Origin: Pisaster brevispinus
Taxonomy: Eukaryota; Echinodermata; Asteroidea; Forcipulatida; Asteriidae
Length of the DNA: 64,000 nt
Direction of reading: 5' to 3'
Assembly: GCA_023634235.1 (NCBI GenBank)
Contig: JAMKCF010000006.1
Location: forward strand, 12,504,647 to 12,568,646
Position numbers and translations under genes: made by a program. The notes below the pieces were generated by a model. The model worked only from the letters and a program-made list of their open reading frames with translations. It did not search any database and was not told the origin of the DNA. Below are positions 13,501-23,760 of the stretch, piece after piece. Position 1 is the stretch's first letter. Every line of letters begins with the position of its first letter.

Positions 13501-16500
13501 TCTTCACGTCAACTCACGAGAGTTGATTTGAAGGCATGCTTAAACATTTGGCATGAAGGTAAAAAAAAAATGTGTCATATGATTTCGCTATTTTGATGGA
13601 GTCATAAGGATCAATATTTGAAGTCTATTTTGTGGTGTTTTTATGGCTCCCATTTATGTACTTTTATCATTTTCTTGCTGCTCTAGCAAAAATTTTAAAA
13701 GAAATAAGCTTTCATTTTGATTTTGTATGAGTAACATATTTGATTGAATTATAGGTCGTGTGTTTGGGCCTTCATGTGCTTTAATTGTGCCACATTTGAT
13801 CATGATGTAGATTGGTCAGAACTGTGAAACTGTTTTCATTATTGTGTTGTTTATCGACTTTCATCAATTTCTGCTGCTACATGAACAAATTGTAAAATTT
13901 CAAAAGCTTTTGCTTTGTTTGTGTATGATTACAGTATTGGATTGAATTAGAACTTGTAGTTTGGTTTTGTATGAGTCAAGTATTTGATTGAGACGTAGTT
14001 CTTATACTGGGTTTTAAGGTACTTTTATAGTATGCCATAGATGTAGTTTAGTCAGAACTTTATAATTTTGCTGTAAATTACTCAAGTTTGTATAACTCTG
14101 AGAATTATACCATGGCTGAATCAAGGGACTTTGGCTATGGCTGTAGCTCTTGGCTTCAGCAATCTAGCCAAAGCCACTAGCCGAAGCCGTTTATTCAGAT
14201 ACGGCCTTAGCCCAAATTAAGGAAAAGTACATCACCACTTACTTGTATAGCGCCCTCAGCCACATTGGCCAGTGTTCACCTGTAGGTGGTGCTGTTTAGA
14301 GCAACTTGATTTGACTAAATTGTTTATCCTCCAAACCCTTTTGCAGCTGGAGAATGGAATCCCTATTGAGAGTTGGTTTGCTGACGATAACGACGTGGAG
14401 CTTCTGAAACTTGTCCCGTTTCTGGAGAGTTTGGTATCTATGGTGAGTGCCCGCACCGTCTCCTGGCCAAATTTGGCTCAGTTTTCTTCTTTGCATAACT
14501 TGAAAGTTTTGTTAAATTGTTCAAATTTGATATTTGATTATCGAGAATGTAAGAGCAGTTGTTGCATGAGCCCGAATATTAGACGTCACACTTTTGAGGC
14601 AAGTGATATCAGTGTGGCAGGTGATTCTGTCCGCCCGGAGATTCTGTCTCGCCAATACGGCGAACTGTGTAGAAATTTTGTCTGATAGCGCCCTCTTGGA
14701 ATCATTTTCCTTCAGCCCATGTTACTTTACCGTAATATGGGGAACACACTCACCAGGGGACAAAATCCCCTATGACACCAATGCATTGTCCGGAGCATAA
14801 CTATACATCAACCAGTCAACTGACTGCAACCAAAAGAGGGTGCTGGGAAGTTCCAAGCATTCATAAACGTCCACGATTATATTTGGCTGAAAAAGGTGTT
14901 AGCCGAGATGAAATAGTTAAAGAAACTGTCGCGTCAATGCAAAAACGTATCTTGATTTTGCACAAAAGCGTTGTAGCTTGACATGTACTTGTTTTGTGTG
15001 TACACGCAGGCTTTTTTAAGCTAGATAAAATGCTTTGACAAGTTCAAACTCAAGCATAACGTAAATGCCATTTTTTTTAAGGCAAAACACGAGCGGTTTA
15101 TTACATCGGACTCAAGTTCCGGTGGCTGAGTTATTAGTGTGTGGGTTCGAATCTCGGTCGTGTTACTTGGGTCCTTGAGGAAGATACTTAAACTACAAAT
15201 GCTTCTCTTCGACCAAGGGTAAAATGGGTACCTGTGAGGGCAGAGATGGTTCTTGTGATTGATTTAGCTTGGTGCCCTACATAATTAGCAGCACAGGCTG
15301 TATACTCCCGAGGGAGCTGAAATGGTTTAAGGAATAAAATAAATGGCCCAGTGACCAGTAGCCTTGTCCAAGGCTCTTTACGCAAGCACCCCGCTTTGAA
15401 TTCACCAGGTAGCAACAATACTGGCATGGTACTGCAGTACTTGATATACAGTATACCGTGGGGTCGAAGCATGGTTTTTCAACCTCGTACCAAAAAACGA
15501 GGCCGAAACAGAGCCTTGTTCCCACTGTAAACGGCAGCTTATGTTTTTCTTTATCATTGCGCAGGGATTCCAGCGCTAATCACGTATGCTGGAATCGGAT
15601 ATTGAATATTCATTTCCTGTACTGAGCGGATAATCGTCCAATCATAAACTCTCGTTATGACGTAATGATGTGTGTTTAACCAATGAGCATACACCTTCAG
15701 GAAATATCATAAAGCAACTCCGCCCACAATCTGACCTTTTTACAGTGGGAACAAGGCTCTGTTTCGGCCTCGTTTTTTGGTACGAGGTTGAAAAACCATG
15801 CTTTGACCCCACGGTATACTGTATATCAAGTACTGTAGTACCGTGCCAGTATTGTTATGCTACCTGGTGAATTCAAAGCGGGGTGCTTGCGTAAAGAGCC
15901 TTGGACAAGGCTAAGTGACCAGGGGTAATAAAGTTGCAGATCCATGAGCATCACTAAGAAACAGATTTGAGCGCTATATAAAAAGCCACTATTATTATTA
16001 TTGTTATTATTATTATTATAAACACTCTCTTTACATGATTACTATTACTATTACTATTACTATTACTATTACTATTACTATTACTATTACTATTACTATT
16101 ACTATTACTATTACTATTACTATTACTATTACTATTACTATTACTATTACTATTACTATTACTATTACTATTACTATTACTATTACTATTACTATTACTA
16201 TTACTATTACTATTACTATTACTATTACTATTACTATTACTATTACTATTACTATTACTATTACTATTACTATTACTATTACTATTACTATTACTATTAC
16301 TATTACTATTACTATTACTATTACTATTACTATTACTATTACTATTACTATTACTATTACTATTACTATTACTATTACTATTACTATTACTATTACTATT
16401 ACTATTACTATTACTATTACTATTACTATTACTATTACTATTACTATTACTATTACTATTACTATTACTATTACTATTACTATTACTATTACTATTACTA

Positions 16501-19260
16501 TTACTATTACTATTACTATTACTATTACTATTACTATTACTATTACTATTACTATTACTATTACTATTACTATTACTATTACTATTACTATTACTATTAC
16601 TATTACTATTACTATTACTATTACTATTACTATTACTATTACTATTACTATTACTATTACTATTACTATTACTATTACTATTACTATTACTATTACTATT
16701 ACTATTACTATTACTATTACTATTACTATTACTATTACTATTACTATTACTATTACTATTACTATTACTATTACTATTACTATTACTATTACTATTACTA
16801 TTACTATTACTATTACTATTACTATTACTATTACTATTACTATTACTATTACTATTACTATTACTATTACTATTACTATTACTATTACTATTACTATTAC
16901 TATTACTATTACTATTACTATTACTATTACTATTACTATTACTATTACTATTACTATTACTATTACTATTACTATTACTATTACTATTACTATTACTATT
17001 ACTATTACTATTACTATTACTATTACTATTACTATTACTATTACTATTACTATTACTATTACTATTACTATTACTATTACTATTACTATTACTATTACTA
17101 TTACTATTACTATTACTATTACTATTACTATTACTATTACTATTACTATTACTATTACTATTACTATTACTATTACTATTACTATTACTATTACTATTAC
17201 TATTACTATTACTATTACTATTACTATTACTATTACTATTACTATTACTATTACTATTACTATTACTATTACTATTACTATTACTATTACTATTACTATT
17301 ACTATTACTATTACTATTACTATTACTATTACTATTACTATTACTATTACTATTACTATTACTATTACTATTACTATTACTATTACTATTACTATTACTA
17401 TTACTATTACTATTACTATTACTATTACTATTACTATTACTATTACTATTACTATTACTATTACTATTACTATTACTATTACTATTACTATTACTATTAC
17501 TATTACTATTACTATTACTATTACTATTACTATTACTATTACTATTACTATTACTATTACTATTACTATTACTATTACTATTACTATTACTATTACTATT
17601 ACTATTACTATTACTATTACTATTACTATTACTATTACTATTACTATTACTATTACTATTACTATTACTATTACTATTACTATTACTATTACTATTACTA
17701 TTACTATTACTATTACTATTACTATTACTATTACTATTACTATTACTATTACTATTACTATTACTATTACTATTACTATTACTATTACTATTACTATTAC
17801 TATTACTATTACTATTACTATTACTATTACTATTACTATTACTATTACTATTACTATTACTATTACTATTACTATTACTATTACTATTACTATTACTATT
17901 ACTATTACTATTACTATTACTATTACTATTACTATTACTATTACTATTACTATTACTATTACTATTACTATTACTATTACTATTACTATTACTATTACTA
18001 TTACTATTACTATTACTATTACTATTACTATTACTATTACTATTACTATTACTATTACTATTACTATTACTATTACTATTACTATTACTATTACTATTAC
18101 TATTACTATTACTATTACTATTACTATTACTATTACTATTACTATTACTATTACTATTACTATTACTATTACTATTACTATTACTATTACTATTACTATT
18201 ACTATTACTATTACTATTACTATTACTATTACTATTACTATTACTATTACTATTACTATTACTATTACTATTACTATTACTATTACTATTACTATTACTA
18301 TTACTATTACTATTACTATTACTATTACTATTACTATTACTATTACTATTACTATTACTATTACTATTACTATTACTATTACTATTACTATTACTATTAC
18401 TATTACTATTACTATTACTATTACTATTACTATTACTATTACTATTACTATTACTATTACTATTACTATTACTATTACTATTACTATTACTATTACTATT
18501 ACTATTACTATTACTATTACTATTACTATTACTATTACTATTACTATTACTATTACTATTACTATTACTATTACTATTACTATTACTATTACTATTACTA
18601 TTACTATTACTATTACTATTACTATTACTATTACTATTACTATTACTATTACTATTACTATTACTATTACTATTACTATTACTATTACTATTACTATTAC
18701 TATTACTATTACTATTACTATTACTATTACTATTACTATTACTATTACTATTACTATTACTATTACTATTACTATTACTATTACTATTACTATTACTATT
18801 ACTATTACTATTACTATTACTATTACTATTACTATTACTATTACTATTACTATTACTATTACTATTACTATTACTATTACTATTACTATTACTATTACTA
18901 TTACTATTACTATTACTATTACTATTACTATTACTATTACTATTACTATTACTATTACTATTACTATTACTAATTACTATTACTATTACTATTACTATTA
19001 CTATTACTATTACTATTACTATTACTATTACTATTACTATTACTATTACTATTACTATTACTATTACTATTACTATTACTATTACTATTACTATTACTAT
19101 TACTATTACTATTACTATTACTATTACTATTACTATTACTATTACTATTACTATTAATTATATTATTATTATTATTATTATTTTTTCTTTTCAGAATGAC
19201 GATGTTCGCCCTCACGTCCGAGAGAAGTTTCGACTTCATGAGTTGCTACCCCCAGACTAA
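4501..19260 (+). CDS. CTDSPL2: CTD small phosphatase-like protein 2 (5' partial)
   Basis: Ten exons join in frame: 4501-4636, 6362-6475, 6736-6993, 7493-7604, 10092-10203, 11643-11729, 12497-12639, 13153-13279, 14347-14442 and 19195-19260 (TAA). They total 1251 nt, or 416 residues. The human protein is about 466, so roughly 50 N-terminal residues lie upstream. All junctions use AG and GT; the weakest donor is at 6993 (GTTGGA). The N-terminal part is basic, then carries [13 protein letters not shown] and a Glu-rich run (6934-6984). The FCP1/NLI-interacting phosphatase domain begins in exon 5. Its catalytic DxDxT motif ([11 protein letters not shown]) is split exactly across exons 5 and 6, followed by [27 protein letters not shown] and IIDNSPQAF, ending HELLPPD. 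Family members are Mg-dependent serine phosphatases in the nucleus acting on RNA polymerase II CTD or SMAD-type substrates. The substrate here is inferred. Confidence 0.95.
4640..4955 (+). repeat. Dispersed repeat, GCTTAAGCA family, two copies
   Basis: Two diverged copies in tandem share GGTTACCA, CCATGTCAC, TGACTGGTA and the closing GCTAAGCAG. The second copy opens with CCCAATTTCATAAAGCTGCT. Related copies are at 22355-22580, 34325-34495 (opposite orientation) and 39715-39905. No coding capacity is seen. Confidence 0.6.
5180..5790 (+). mobile_element. Decayed LINE 3' end (CR1/Jockey-like reverse transcriptase C-terminus)
   Basis: The translation shows [20 protein letters not shown] followed by [16 protein letters not shown]. 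After frameshifts and stops come FTPRSASL and [11 protein letters not shown], the typical tail of a non-LTR retrotransposon ORF2. The 3' end reads GCGCTATATATAAAAACTG followed by a TTA/ATT run. It is truncated at the 5' end, non-functional and sense to CTDSPL2, in whose intron it lies. Confidence 0.75.
7300..7440 (-). mobile_element. tRNA-Leu-type SINE head, minus strand
   Basis: Read on the minus strand it gives TGGCTGAATGGTCTAGGGCG, then GGTGGACTCAAGAGCTGG and GATGGACTGGCATCC, a tRNA-Leu(CAA)-like head joined to a common animal SINE body. A T/G homopolymer stretch follows at 7395-7432. It lies in a CTDSPL2 intron. Confidence 0.55.
7889..7990 (+). other. tRNA-like repeat copy (decayed Asn type)
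   Basis: The cassette (about 7897-7968) reads GATAGCTTAGTTGGTAGAGT with box B degraded to GGTTGAATTTC. Acceptor strands GCTAGA and TCTAGTC remain. The TCAATTTTTGTTTATTCAA tail matches the other copies, which marks it as the same repeat family. Confidence 0.5.
8405..8700 (+). repeat. Tandem repeat of about 70-77 bp, four diverged units
   Basis: Units start near 8416, 8487, 8556 and 8633 with TTTGTCATCTCGTGCATATT-like sequence and continue to CTGATTGGATAGGATAAA-like sequence. Each unit carries an ATTTATGAG-like and an ATTGG-like word. It lies in the intron after CTDSPL2 exon 4. Confidence 0.7.
9389..9806 (+). mobile_element. Full-length tRNA-Leu(CAA)-derived SINE
   Basis: The head reads GTGGCCAAGCAGATAAGAG, then CCGGACTCAAGCTCTGG (CAA anticodon in a Leu-type arm) and GGGTTCGAGTCCCGG (box B). 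The body has CTTTAAGCAAGACAC, and the tail is GAGCGCTATATAAGAAGCC followed by ACTATTA. Other copies are at 15082, 42527, 43620 (minus) and 49430 (minus). It lies inside a CTDSPL2 intron. Confidence 0.8.
10092..11729 (+). CDS. CTDSPL2: CTDSPL2 catalytic exons 5 and 6
   Basis: Exon 5 (10092-10203) ends in LVLDL and exon 6 (11643-11729) starts DETLVHCS. The nucleophile Asp and the second Asp of DxDxT therefore lie on different exons, separated by a 1.4 kb intron that holds two inverted-repeat elements and a decoy acceptor. Skipping exon 6 (87 nt, 29 codons) would keep the frame but remove half the active-site motif. Confidence 0.9.
10689..10995. mobile_element. Inverted-repeat element, GGAATCCAGGGTTCTC ends
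   Basis: It begins GGAATCCAGGGTTCTC and ends with the exact reverse complement GAGAACCCTGGAATCC. The right half contains three GCGTATCGG words. A related copy lies at 40995-41127. No coding sequence is seen; it is probably a non-autonomous DNA transposon. Confidence 0.65.
11005..11180 (+). repeat. Dispersed repeat shared with 47050-47235
   Basis: GCTGAGGACACTGTTCCTAA, CCTTGAAATCTGTA, CATACCTCCTAAAATTTGGA and TGACTCTCATTCTGAAGG recur, diverged, on the minus strand at 47050-47235. The family was not recognised. Confidence 0.6.
11463..11613. mobile_element. Short foldback MITE, GGTTCATACTTCC ends
   Basis: AAGCTCGGTTCATACTTCCT at the left matches AGGAAGTATGAACCAGGCTT at the right as an inverted repeat. 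The interior is rich in GCGAAT words. At about 151 bp it is typical of a MITE. It sits 30 bp upstream of CTDSPL2 exon 6. Confidence 0.7.
12232..12400 (+). mobile_element. SINE body fragment
   Basis: GCAGCACCTTGTTAACCCTT, GGTCTCATAATTCATAAG and CGCCTTGAGCACCTTACTGG match the 3' body of the SINE at 9389-9806 (CAGCACCTTGTAAACC, AGCACCTTGAGCAGC). The tRNA head is missing. Confidence 0.5.
12690..12960 (+). repeat. Dispersed repeat shared with 38755-38990
   Basis: TTCAGAATTTTCTCAAAATT, GAAAGAAGTGAAGCAGTCAC and GTCTGTAAACCTCC correspond to TTCAGAATTTTTTCACAATC, AAAGAAGTAAAGCAGTCAC and TCTGTAAACTCTC at 38755-38990. No coding content is seen. Confidence 0.55.
14105..14215. mobile_element. Foldback MITE fragment, GGCTGTAGCT family
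   Basis: The left side ATGGCTGAATCAAGGGACTT pairs imperfectly with the right side GCCGTTTATTCAGATACGGCC. Interior words GGCTGTAGCT and AGCCGAAGCC link it to the better-preserved copy at 38562-38694. Confidence 0.55.
15082..16020 (+). mobile_element. tRNA-Leu-type SINE split by a later insertion, with ATT tail
   Basis: A head (GAGCGGTTTATTACATCGGA, GGGTTCGAATCTCGG) and body (GCAGAGATGGTTCTTGTGA) run to 15358 and resume at 15914, ending GAGCGCTATATAAAAAGCC, then ACTATT and an ATT run to 16019. It ends 18 bases before the giant hexamer satellite starts. Confidence 0.75.
15359..15913. mobile_element. MITE with about 170-190 bp terminal inverted repeats and 9 bp target duplication
   Basis: Ends are TAGCCTTGTCCAAGGCTC and its inverse GAGCCTTGGACAAGGCTA. 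The inverted arms extend inward through GCAAGCACCCCGCTTTGAAT and CCTCGTACCAAAAAACGAGG. AGTGACCAG flanks both sides (15350-15358 and 15914-15922) and is a single copy in the SINE consensus, so the insertion postdates the SINE. A 9 bp duplication with long TIRs fits Mutator-like or Rehavkus-like elements. No transposase is encoded. Confidence 0.85.
16038..19156 (+). repeat. Giant ATTACT hexanucleotide satellite, about 520 units
   Basis: Positions 16081-18960 are 480 consecutive perfect units. The only internal interruption is a single A insertion near 18973, which creates TACTAAT. The array lies in the last CTDSPL2 intron, just downstream of a SINE ATT tail and 38 bp upstream of exon 10. It translates openly in all three forward frames, but that is a property of the hexamer and not a gene. 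Its homogeneity indicates very recent expansion, active homogenisation or assembly collapse, so the true length may differ. Confidence 0.95.
19154..19194 (+). promoter_or_regulatory. Predicted branch point and 3' splice site of CTDSPL2 exon 10
   Basis: TTAAT at 19154-19158 fits the branch consensus yUnAy with A at 19157. It is formed at the satellite's 3' edge. It is followed by an ATT run and TTTTTTCTTTTCAG ending at 19194, giving a branch-to-AG distance of 37 nt. Confidence 0.6.
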
Positions 19261-19640
19261 TCTAACCTGGCTCCCCACGAGACACCTTGTACAGAAATAT
19301 GTGTTGTAGACAAAAATGAAATTTTACGAAGAAAACAAAATGAAAATAAAACCTAAAAAAAAACAAAAACAAAAAACACTAAAACAACAAAAAAACAACC
19401 ACGGTGTTGATTAGGAAGAAAATTTTTACTTTTTTAAATCGACGGGAGAGAAGAATAGAGTAATAACTGAGTGTTGTAAAGATTTCAGATAAAAGAGACC
19501 GTGTTATTCTTGTATGGAGTGACCCCATGTGGGGCACATTTTCTGTGAGTTATTAACCACGTTTCTAGATTTTAGAGAAAAAAAACTATTATCGGCTTTT
19601 TAACATTGTGTAAAGTTTATGCTGTTGTAAATAATAAAAT
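19261..19640 (+). other. CTDSPL2 proximal 3' UTR
   Basis: Non-coding sequence follows the TAA at 19258-19260. It is A-rich, with AATAAA at 19345-19350 followed by an A/C-rich run, and a second AATAAA at 19633-19638. The first downstream A-run could cause internal oligo-dT priming. A longer 3' UTR is possible, as AATAAA words recur at about 24043 and 28622. Confidence 0.6.
19633..19638 (+). terminator. Candidate poly(A) signal
   Basis: AATAAA in TAAATAATAAAATAG lies 370 nt after the CTDSPL2 stop codon. It is the best-spaced canonical signal in the proximal 3' UTR. Confidence 0.45.
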
Positions 19641-22354
19641 AGAATCTTATCTGGACGCTTTTCAGACGCCCAGTTGTCGGACACTTCAAGTTGTTGGGAT
19701 TTTTTAAACGGAAGTTTTAGTTATAACTTTAGAGGTGGGTTATCACCGCGAAATCCCGTATCCAAACTCAGATGAATTGTGTCCAAGTCAAATGGTTGAA
19801 GGCATTAGCTGCGAACAACAATTGCATTAGGCAAAGCTGTATCTCAAAACGGATTGGTTTGTTGTTAGGTTGGTAAGGTTCGGACATCAAACATATCCCA
19901 TCCAATCATAGTGAGCAACAAGCATGTGATTTGTCAGGGTATTATTAAAAAAAAAAAAACCACTGATTTCAGAATTTTGCAATGATTTCCCTGCACAATC
20001 AGAATTTCTTGAAACAGGCAAAGTTGCCGTATCGGAGATGTAAGACTTGGCTCTTGTTATGTCCAGACCTTCTGATTAAAATGATGTAGAGAGTCTGTAA
20101 ACCTCGCAAATGTTTGCTTTACCTCCGCACCAAGAGGACACTGTCGGGATCTTTTTTGATTCATTTCTGTTGTATCTTTGCTTTAGTACACAGGTGTTAT
20201 GAATCTAATTGCAAACAACTTGTTTTCCCGTTCAGTGTGAAAATAATTGTGTTTGGAATCAATTGCATTTGTGGTAGGAAGTCATTTATAAACCTTGTTC
20301 GCCATTTTCTGCGGCGACCTTTACTGGCATTTACTGCTTGATATGTGGCATGGTGTACCCCCCTCCTCCATTGTTATTGTGTCTTCATGGTGTTCTGGGA
20401 ATCTCAGGAATTCTTTAGAGGATTTTAGGGAGGTATTTCTACGCAAGAGGAAAAAATTGTGTTAAAGTATGGGAACATTGCGGGGGCACCGTCTGCCACA
20501 TATCGGCATGGTATATTGACTGGAATGTAGGAAGTCAATATACCATGCCACATATCGGCATGGTATATTGACTGGAATGTAGGAAGTTCTTGTGACTCAT
20601 TTTACACAAAATGACAATTGTACGCTTTTTAAGAGGGGAGTAGCTCCGACATATCAACAGTAGACCTCAGAATGGTTTCAGGAACGCAATTGTTTGTTAT
20701 TTATAGTTTGGCAAAAGCTAAGGCTGTTGTGTCACAAAGGAAAGATTCTTAATCCTCGATCAGACTACCACCATCTTGGTCTTGCTCCCTGCGTGCTATA
20801 GCAAAAATAAATGCTGATTCTCATTCAACCAGAATAGAGCCAGATTAAATTGCTCTTCCTGCCTGGGTTTGTTAGAGAAAAGCAAGATTGGTTGCACTAT
20901 GAGAAAGGGTTTTGAATTTTTAACAAAATAAATAAATCATTCCGTTTGACTTGTTCGGCAGCAGCTGCGTGATATTATTCAGGGTTTTTGGCAGGAGGAA
21001 ACAGTTTCAGCTGAAACGTAGAAGCATCTTGTATTCTTGTTTCTACAAAAAGAAATTCAGAGGATTGGTGTTTTGTTTTCTTTCTAAGTGTCATTTTAAA
21101 AATTCCAATAATGTAAAAGAAAATTGTGACCAAAAAAGTAGAGATTTTTAGGTCATCGCTGGCTAACTTTTTGTTTGTATTCTTAATTTGGAACTGAGCA
21201 TTTGTTTCTGTGTTCAGGAGTTTGGAACAGGCGTGTCTAGAGTGTGATTCGTAAGGCCTTTTTAAAAAAATGTTTTGCGTAAAGAGCCCCCCCCCCCCCC
21301 CAAAAAAAAAAAGATTTTAAAAGATTTTTATTTTATTTAATTTTTTTTTTTTTACGCTTTTTGTAAACCAGTTGTTGTGGTAAAATAATGTCACACACAA
21401 AATCAAAACAAAACAAAACACATGAGCTACAATGTTTTTACATGTATTCGTTGAAGGTAGGGCCTAACTTTGGTAATGACCTCCCTCCCCCCCCAAAAAA
21501 AAAGTAGTTGTGTAATTTTATCTGAAAGCTTACTTGCTATAAAGATGGTAATGGCATTATAAGCAACCTGCAAAATTGTTTTGTCTGAAGTGCCCTCAAT
21601 ACGGTCGGAGATGCACCTGCTGTCACCTTGCTAAATGTGAATGGCTTTGTGTCCTTGATGAAAATACAGTGACAGTTTTTCGCCATTTTCCTCTACAAGT
21701 AGACACTGTATTCAGCTGAAACTTTCACAAGCGACTTTTATTGTATCTTTATTGATAATTTTGCCTATAAATCAGTATTACGTTGACAAAAACCAATTTA
21801 TTACCCTACCTTTAACTGGCTTTTCCATCTTTTATTTAATACATGTGGTATATTTTACAGTGGGTTTTTTTTTTATTTATTTTTTATTGTTTTTTTATTA
21901 TTATACCTTAAAGAAAACAAAAAGATGGTGTCTGCTGCATTTCAAGGATTGGTCGGGTTACGCCAAACATACCTCTTTTTGTTTCAGGCCAAATGAATTA
22001 TTTCTGTTTTTCACTTCTTTGATGTATTTTGTTCATAATCGTTATTTTTATGATTGATGATTCTTGAGTTGGTGTGGATCACCCGTTGAACAACTCGGAG
22101 TAAATTTAAACAACTGATCATACATAGAAGTACGATTTCAATTTTCCGTTTTTCGTTTCCCTCTTTTTTATTTATTAATTTAAAAAAATTAATAAATTCA
22201 CACAGGTAGTTATAATTAATTTTAAAGCTTGCTGGCAAAAACTTTATTTCGGAATAAATTCAGGAGATGTAAAGAGATTTTTAAAATTTTAATACAAAAT
22301 TTGCAACTCTGGTATGTGTTCAGTATACTCTAAGGTAATTTTTATGGAGCTTTT
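19641..22354. other. No gene recognised
   Basis: AT-rich, with C-then-A homopolymer runs at 21287-21311 and 21485-21503. The only structured feature is the duplicated hairpin at 20495-20588. It may be distal 3' UTR or intergenic. Confidence 0.4.
20495..20588. repeat. Short direct duplication with internal inverted repeat
   Basis: A 41 bp unit containing GGCATGGTATATTGAC (20495-20535) recurs at 20548-20588. Between them GTCAATATACCATGCC (20534-20549) is the exact inverse, so a 16 bp stem can form with either copy. Confidence 0.8.
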
Positions 22355-22580
22355 AGGCACAAAGTTGCTAAGCGCAGAGAAGTCGTGCTAAGCAGAAGCT
22401 GTTACCAGCTGAAATTCTAAATTCAGTAATACAACCAATAATAACATATACTGCAAATATTGGGTACTGAAAATACCAAGCAAAAAACAGTGGGGGACCA
22501 GTTAGTAATATAAACCCTGTGGAATTTAGGGCAGGTAACTGTTTCCGTTAAGCAGTATTTTTTTCTGAACTTAGCAAAGT
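22355..22580. repeat. Dispersed repeat, GCTAAGCA family (decayed)
   Basis: GCTAAGCGCAGAGA, GTGCTAAGCAGAAGCTGTTA and GTTAAGCAGTA resemble the family at 4640-4955 but are more diverged. Confidence 0.4.
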
Positions 22581-23099
22581 TAGTTCAGACTTTACATAGC
22601 TCTCTAATATTTGTGACGATCTCTTTGGAGCTGGTGTCATTGAAAGAGCTTGTAAAAACAAAATTGTGTTTCCAATCGAAGTTGAGATGAGTTTGTTTAT
22701 TTGTTTTTGTTTTTTTAACCTTCCAAAATAAGCAGCTGGTCAACAATTTTTTTTAAAGTTATGAAAATCTGTGTTGTTATGGGACTTTTTTTCTCTCTCT
22801 TTTAATTTTGTTTTAAATATATATTAGAGTTCCAGATGGGATAATGACTAAAGCTTGAGCACTCATATGCAATGTGTAATAAAAGGGAATTTTTTTTATA
22901 AAAGATAATCACTTGAAGCATGCATGGGGACGTAACAGTTTCAAATTCCATGTGGGATCCTTCAGTTTTTCACTTTTCATAATTGGTAAGGTTGGTATGG
23001 GTTCACACAGGGCTTGGTGGTTGAGTTTGCACATTTTGATAAACCTAGTCAGGCGTACACAAGCTAGTCTCGTGTTACATGAGACTAGGCATACCATCT

Positions 23100-23760
23100 C
23101 CAACTGATTTGCGTGAATTTGTTGAACTGAGTGTTTCCAAAACTAACTGGAGACTCGGCATATTGAATGAAATGCCAAAGTTGTGCAGGTATTCCAGATT
23201 TTGTTGCACTGAGTATTCCATATTCAAATTAGCATAAAGACATTTTATGCGACTAGGAACACCAAGTCTATCGTGGTCCAAACGTTTTGATTGGTAAGTT
23301 TGCAGATTTGAGTTGTTGGACTGAGTAGTGCATACTCAAACCAGTTATGTATAGCTCGATACTTGGCATACTTGGTCCAAAGTATTTCACATTGTTGGAC
23401 GAGTAGTTTATACTCAAACCAGTCTTGTATGAGACTAGGTGTACTAAATCTGATATTGTTCACAGGTTTGGTAGCAGAGTTTGCAAATGTCAGACTCTGT
23501 TGGACTGAGTTGGACTGAGTAGTGCATACTCAAACCAGTGATGTATAGCTCGGTACTTGACTTACTCAGACCATAATGCTCCAAAACATTGTGGGACGAG
23601 TAGTTTATACTCAAATCAGTCTTGTATGAGACTTGGTACACCAAATCCAACATCGTACACAGGTTTGGTAGCTGAGTTTGCAAATGTCGGACGCTGTTAA
23701 AACTGAGTATTGCATCTTCAAACTAGTAATGTATTATACAATACTTAGTATGCTCAGTCC
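23100..23760 (+). repeat. Higher-order tandem repeat, about 190 bp dimers of about 95 bp
   Basis: AGTAGTGCATACTCAAACCA recurs at about 23325 and 23518. A sister half-unit, AGTAGTTTATACTCAAA, alternates with it at about 23403 and 23599. CAGGTTTGGTAGC and GAGTTTGCAAATGTC recur with the same period. Outer copies near 23110-23280 are more degraded. Confidence 0.75.

Noticed and set aside
16035..19157. A 1040-codon frame of Ile-Thr then Tyr repeats
   Set aside because: It is only the translation of the ATTACT satellite inside an intron. All three sense frames are open for the same reason.
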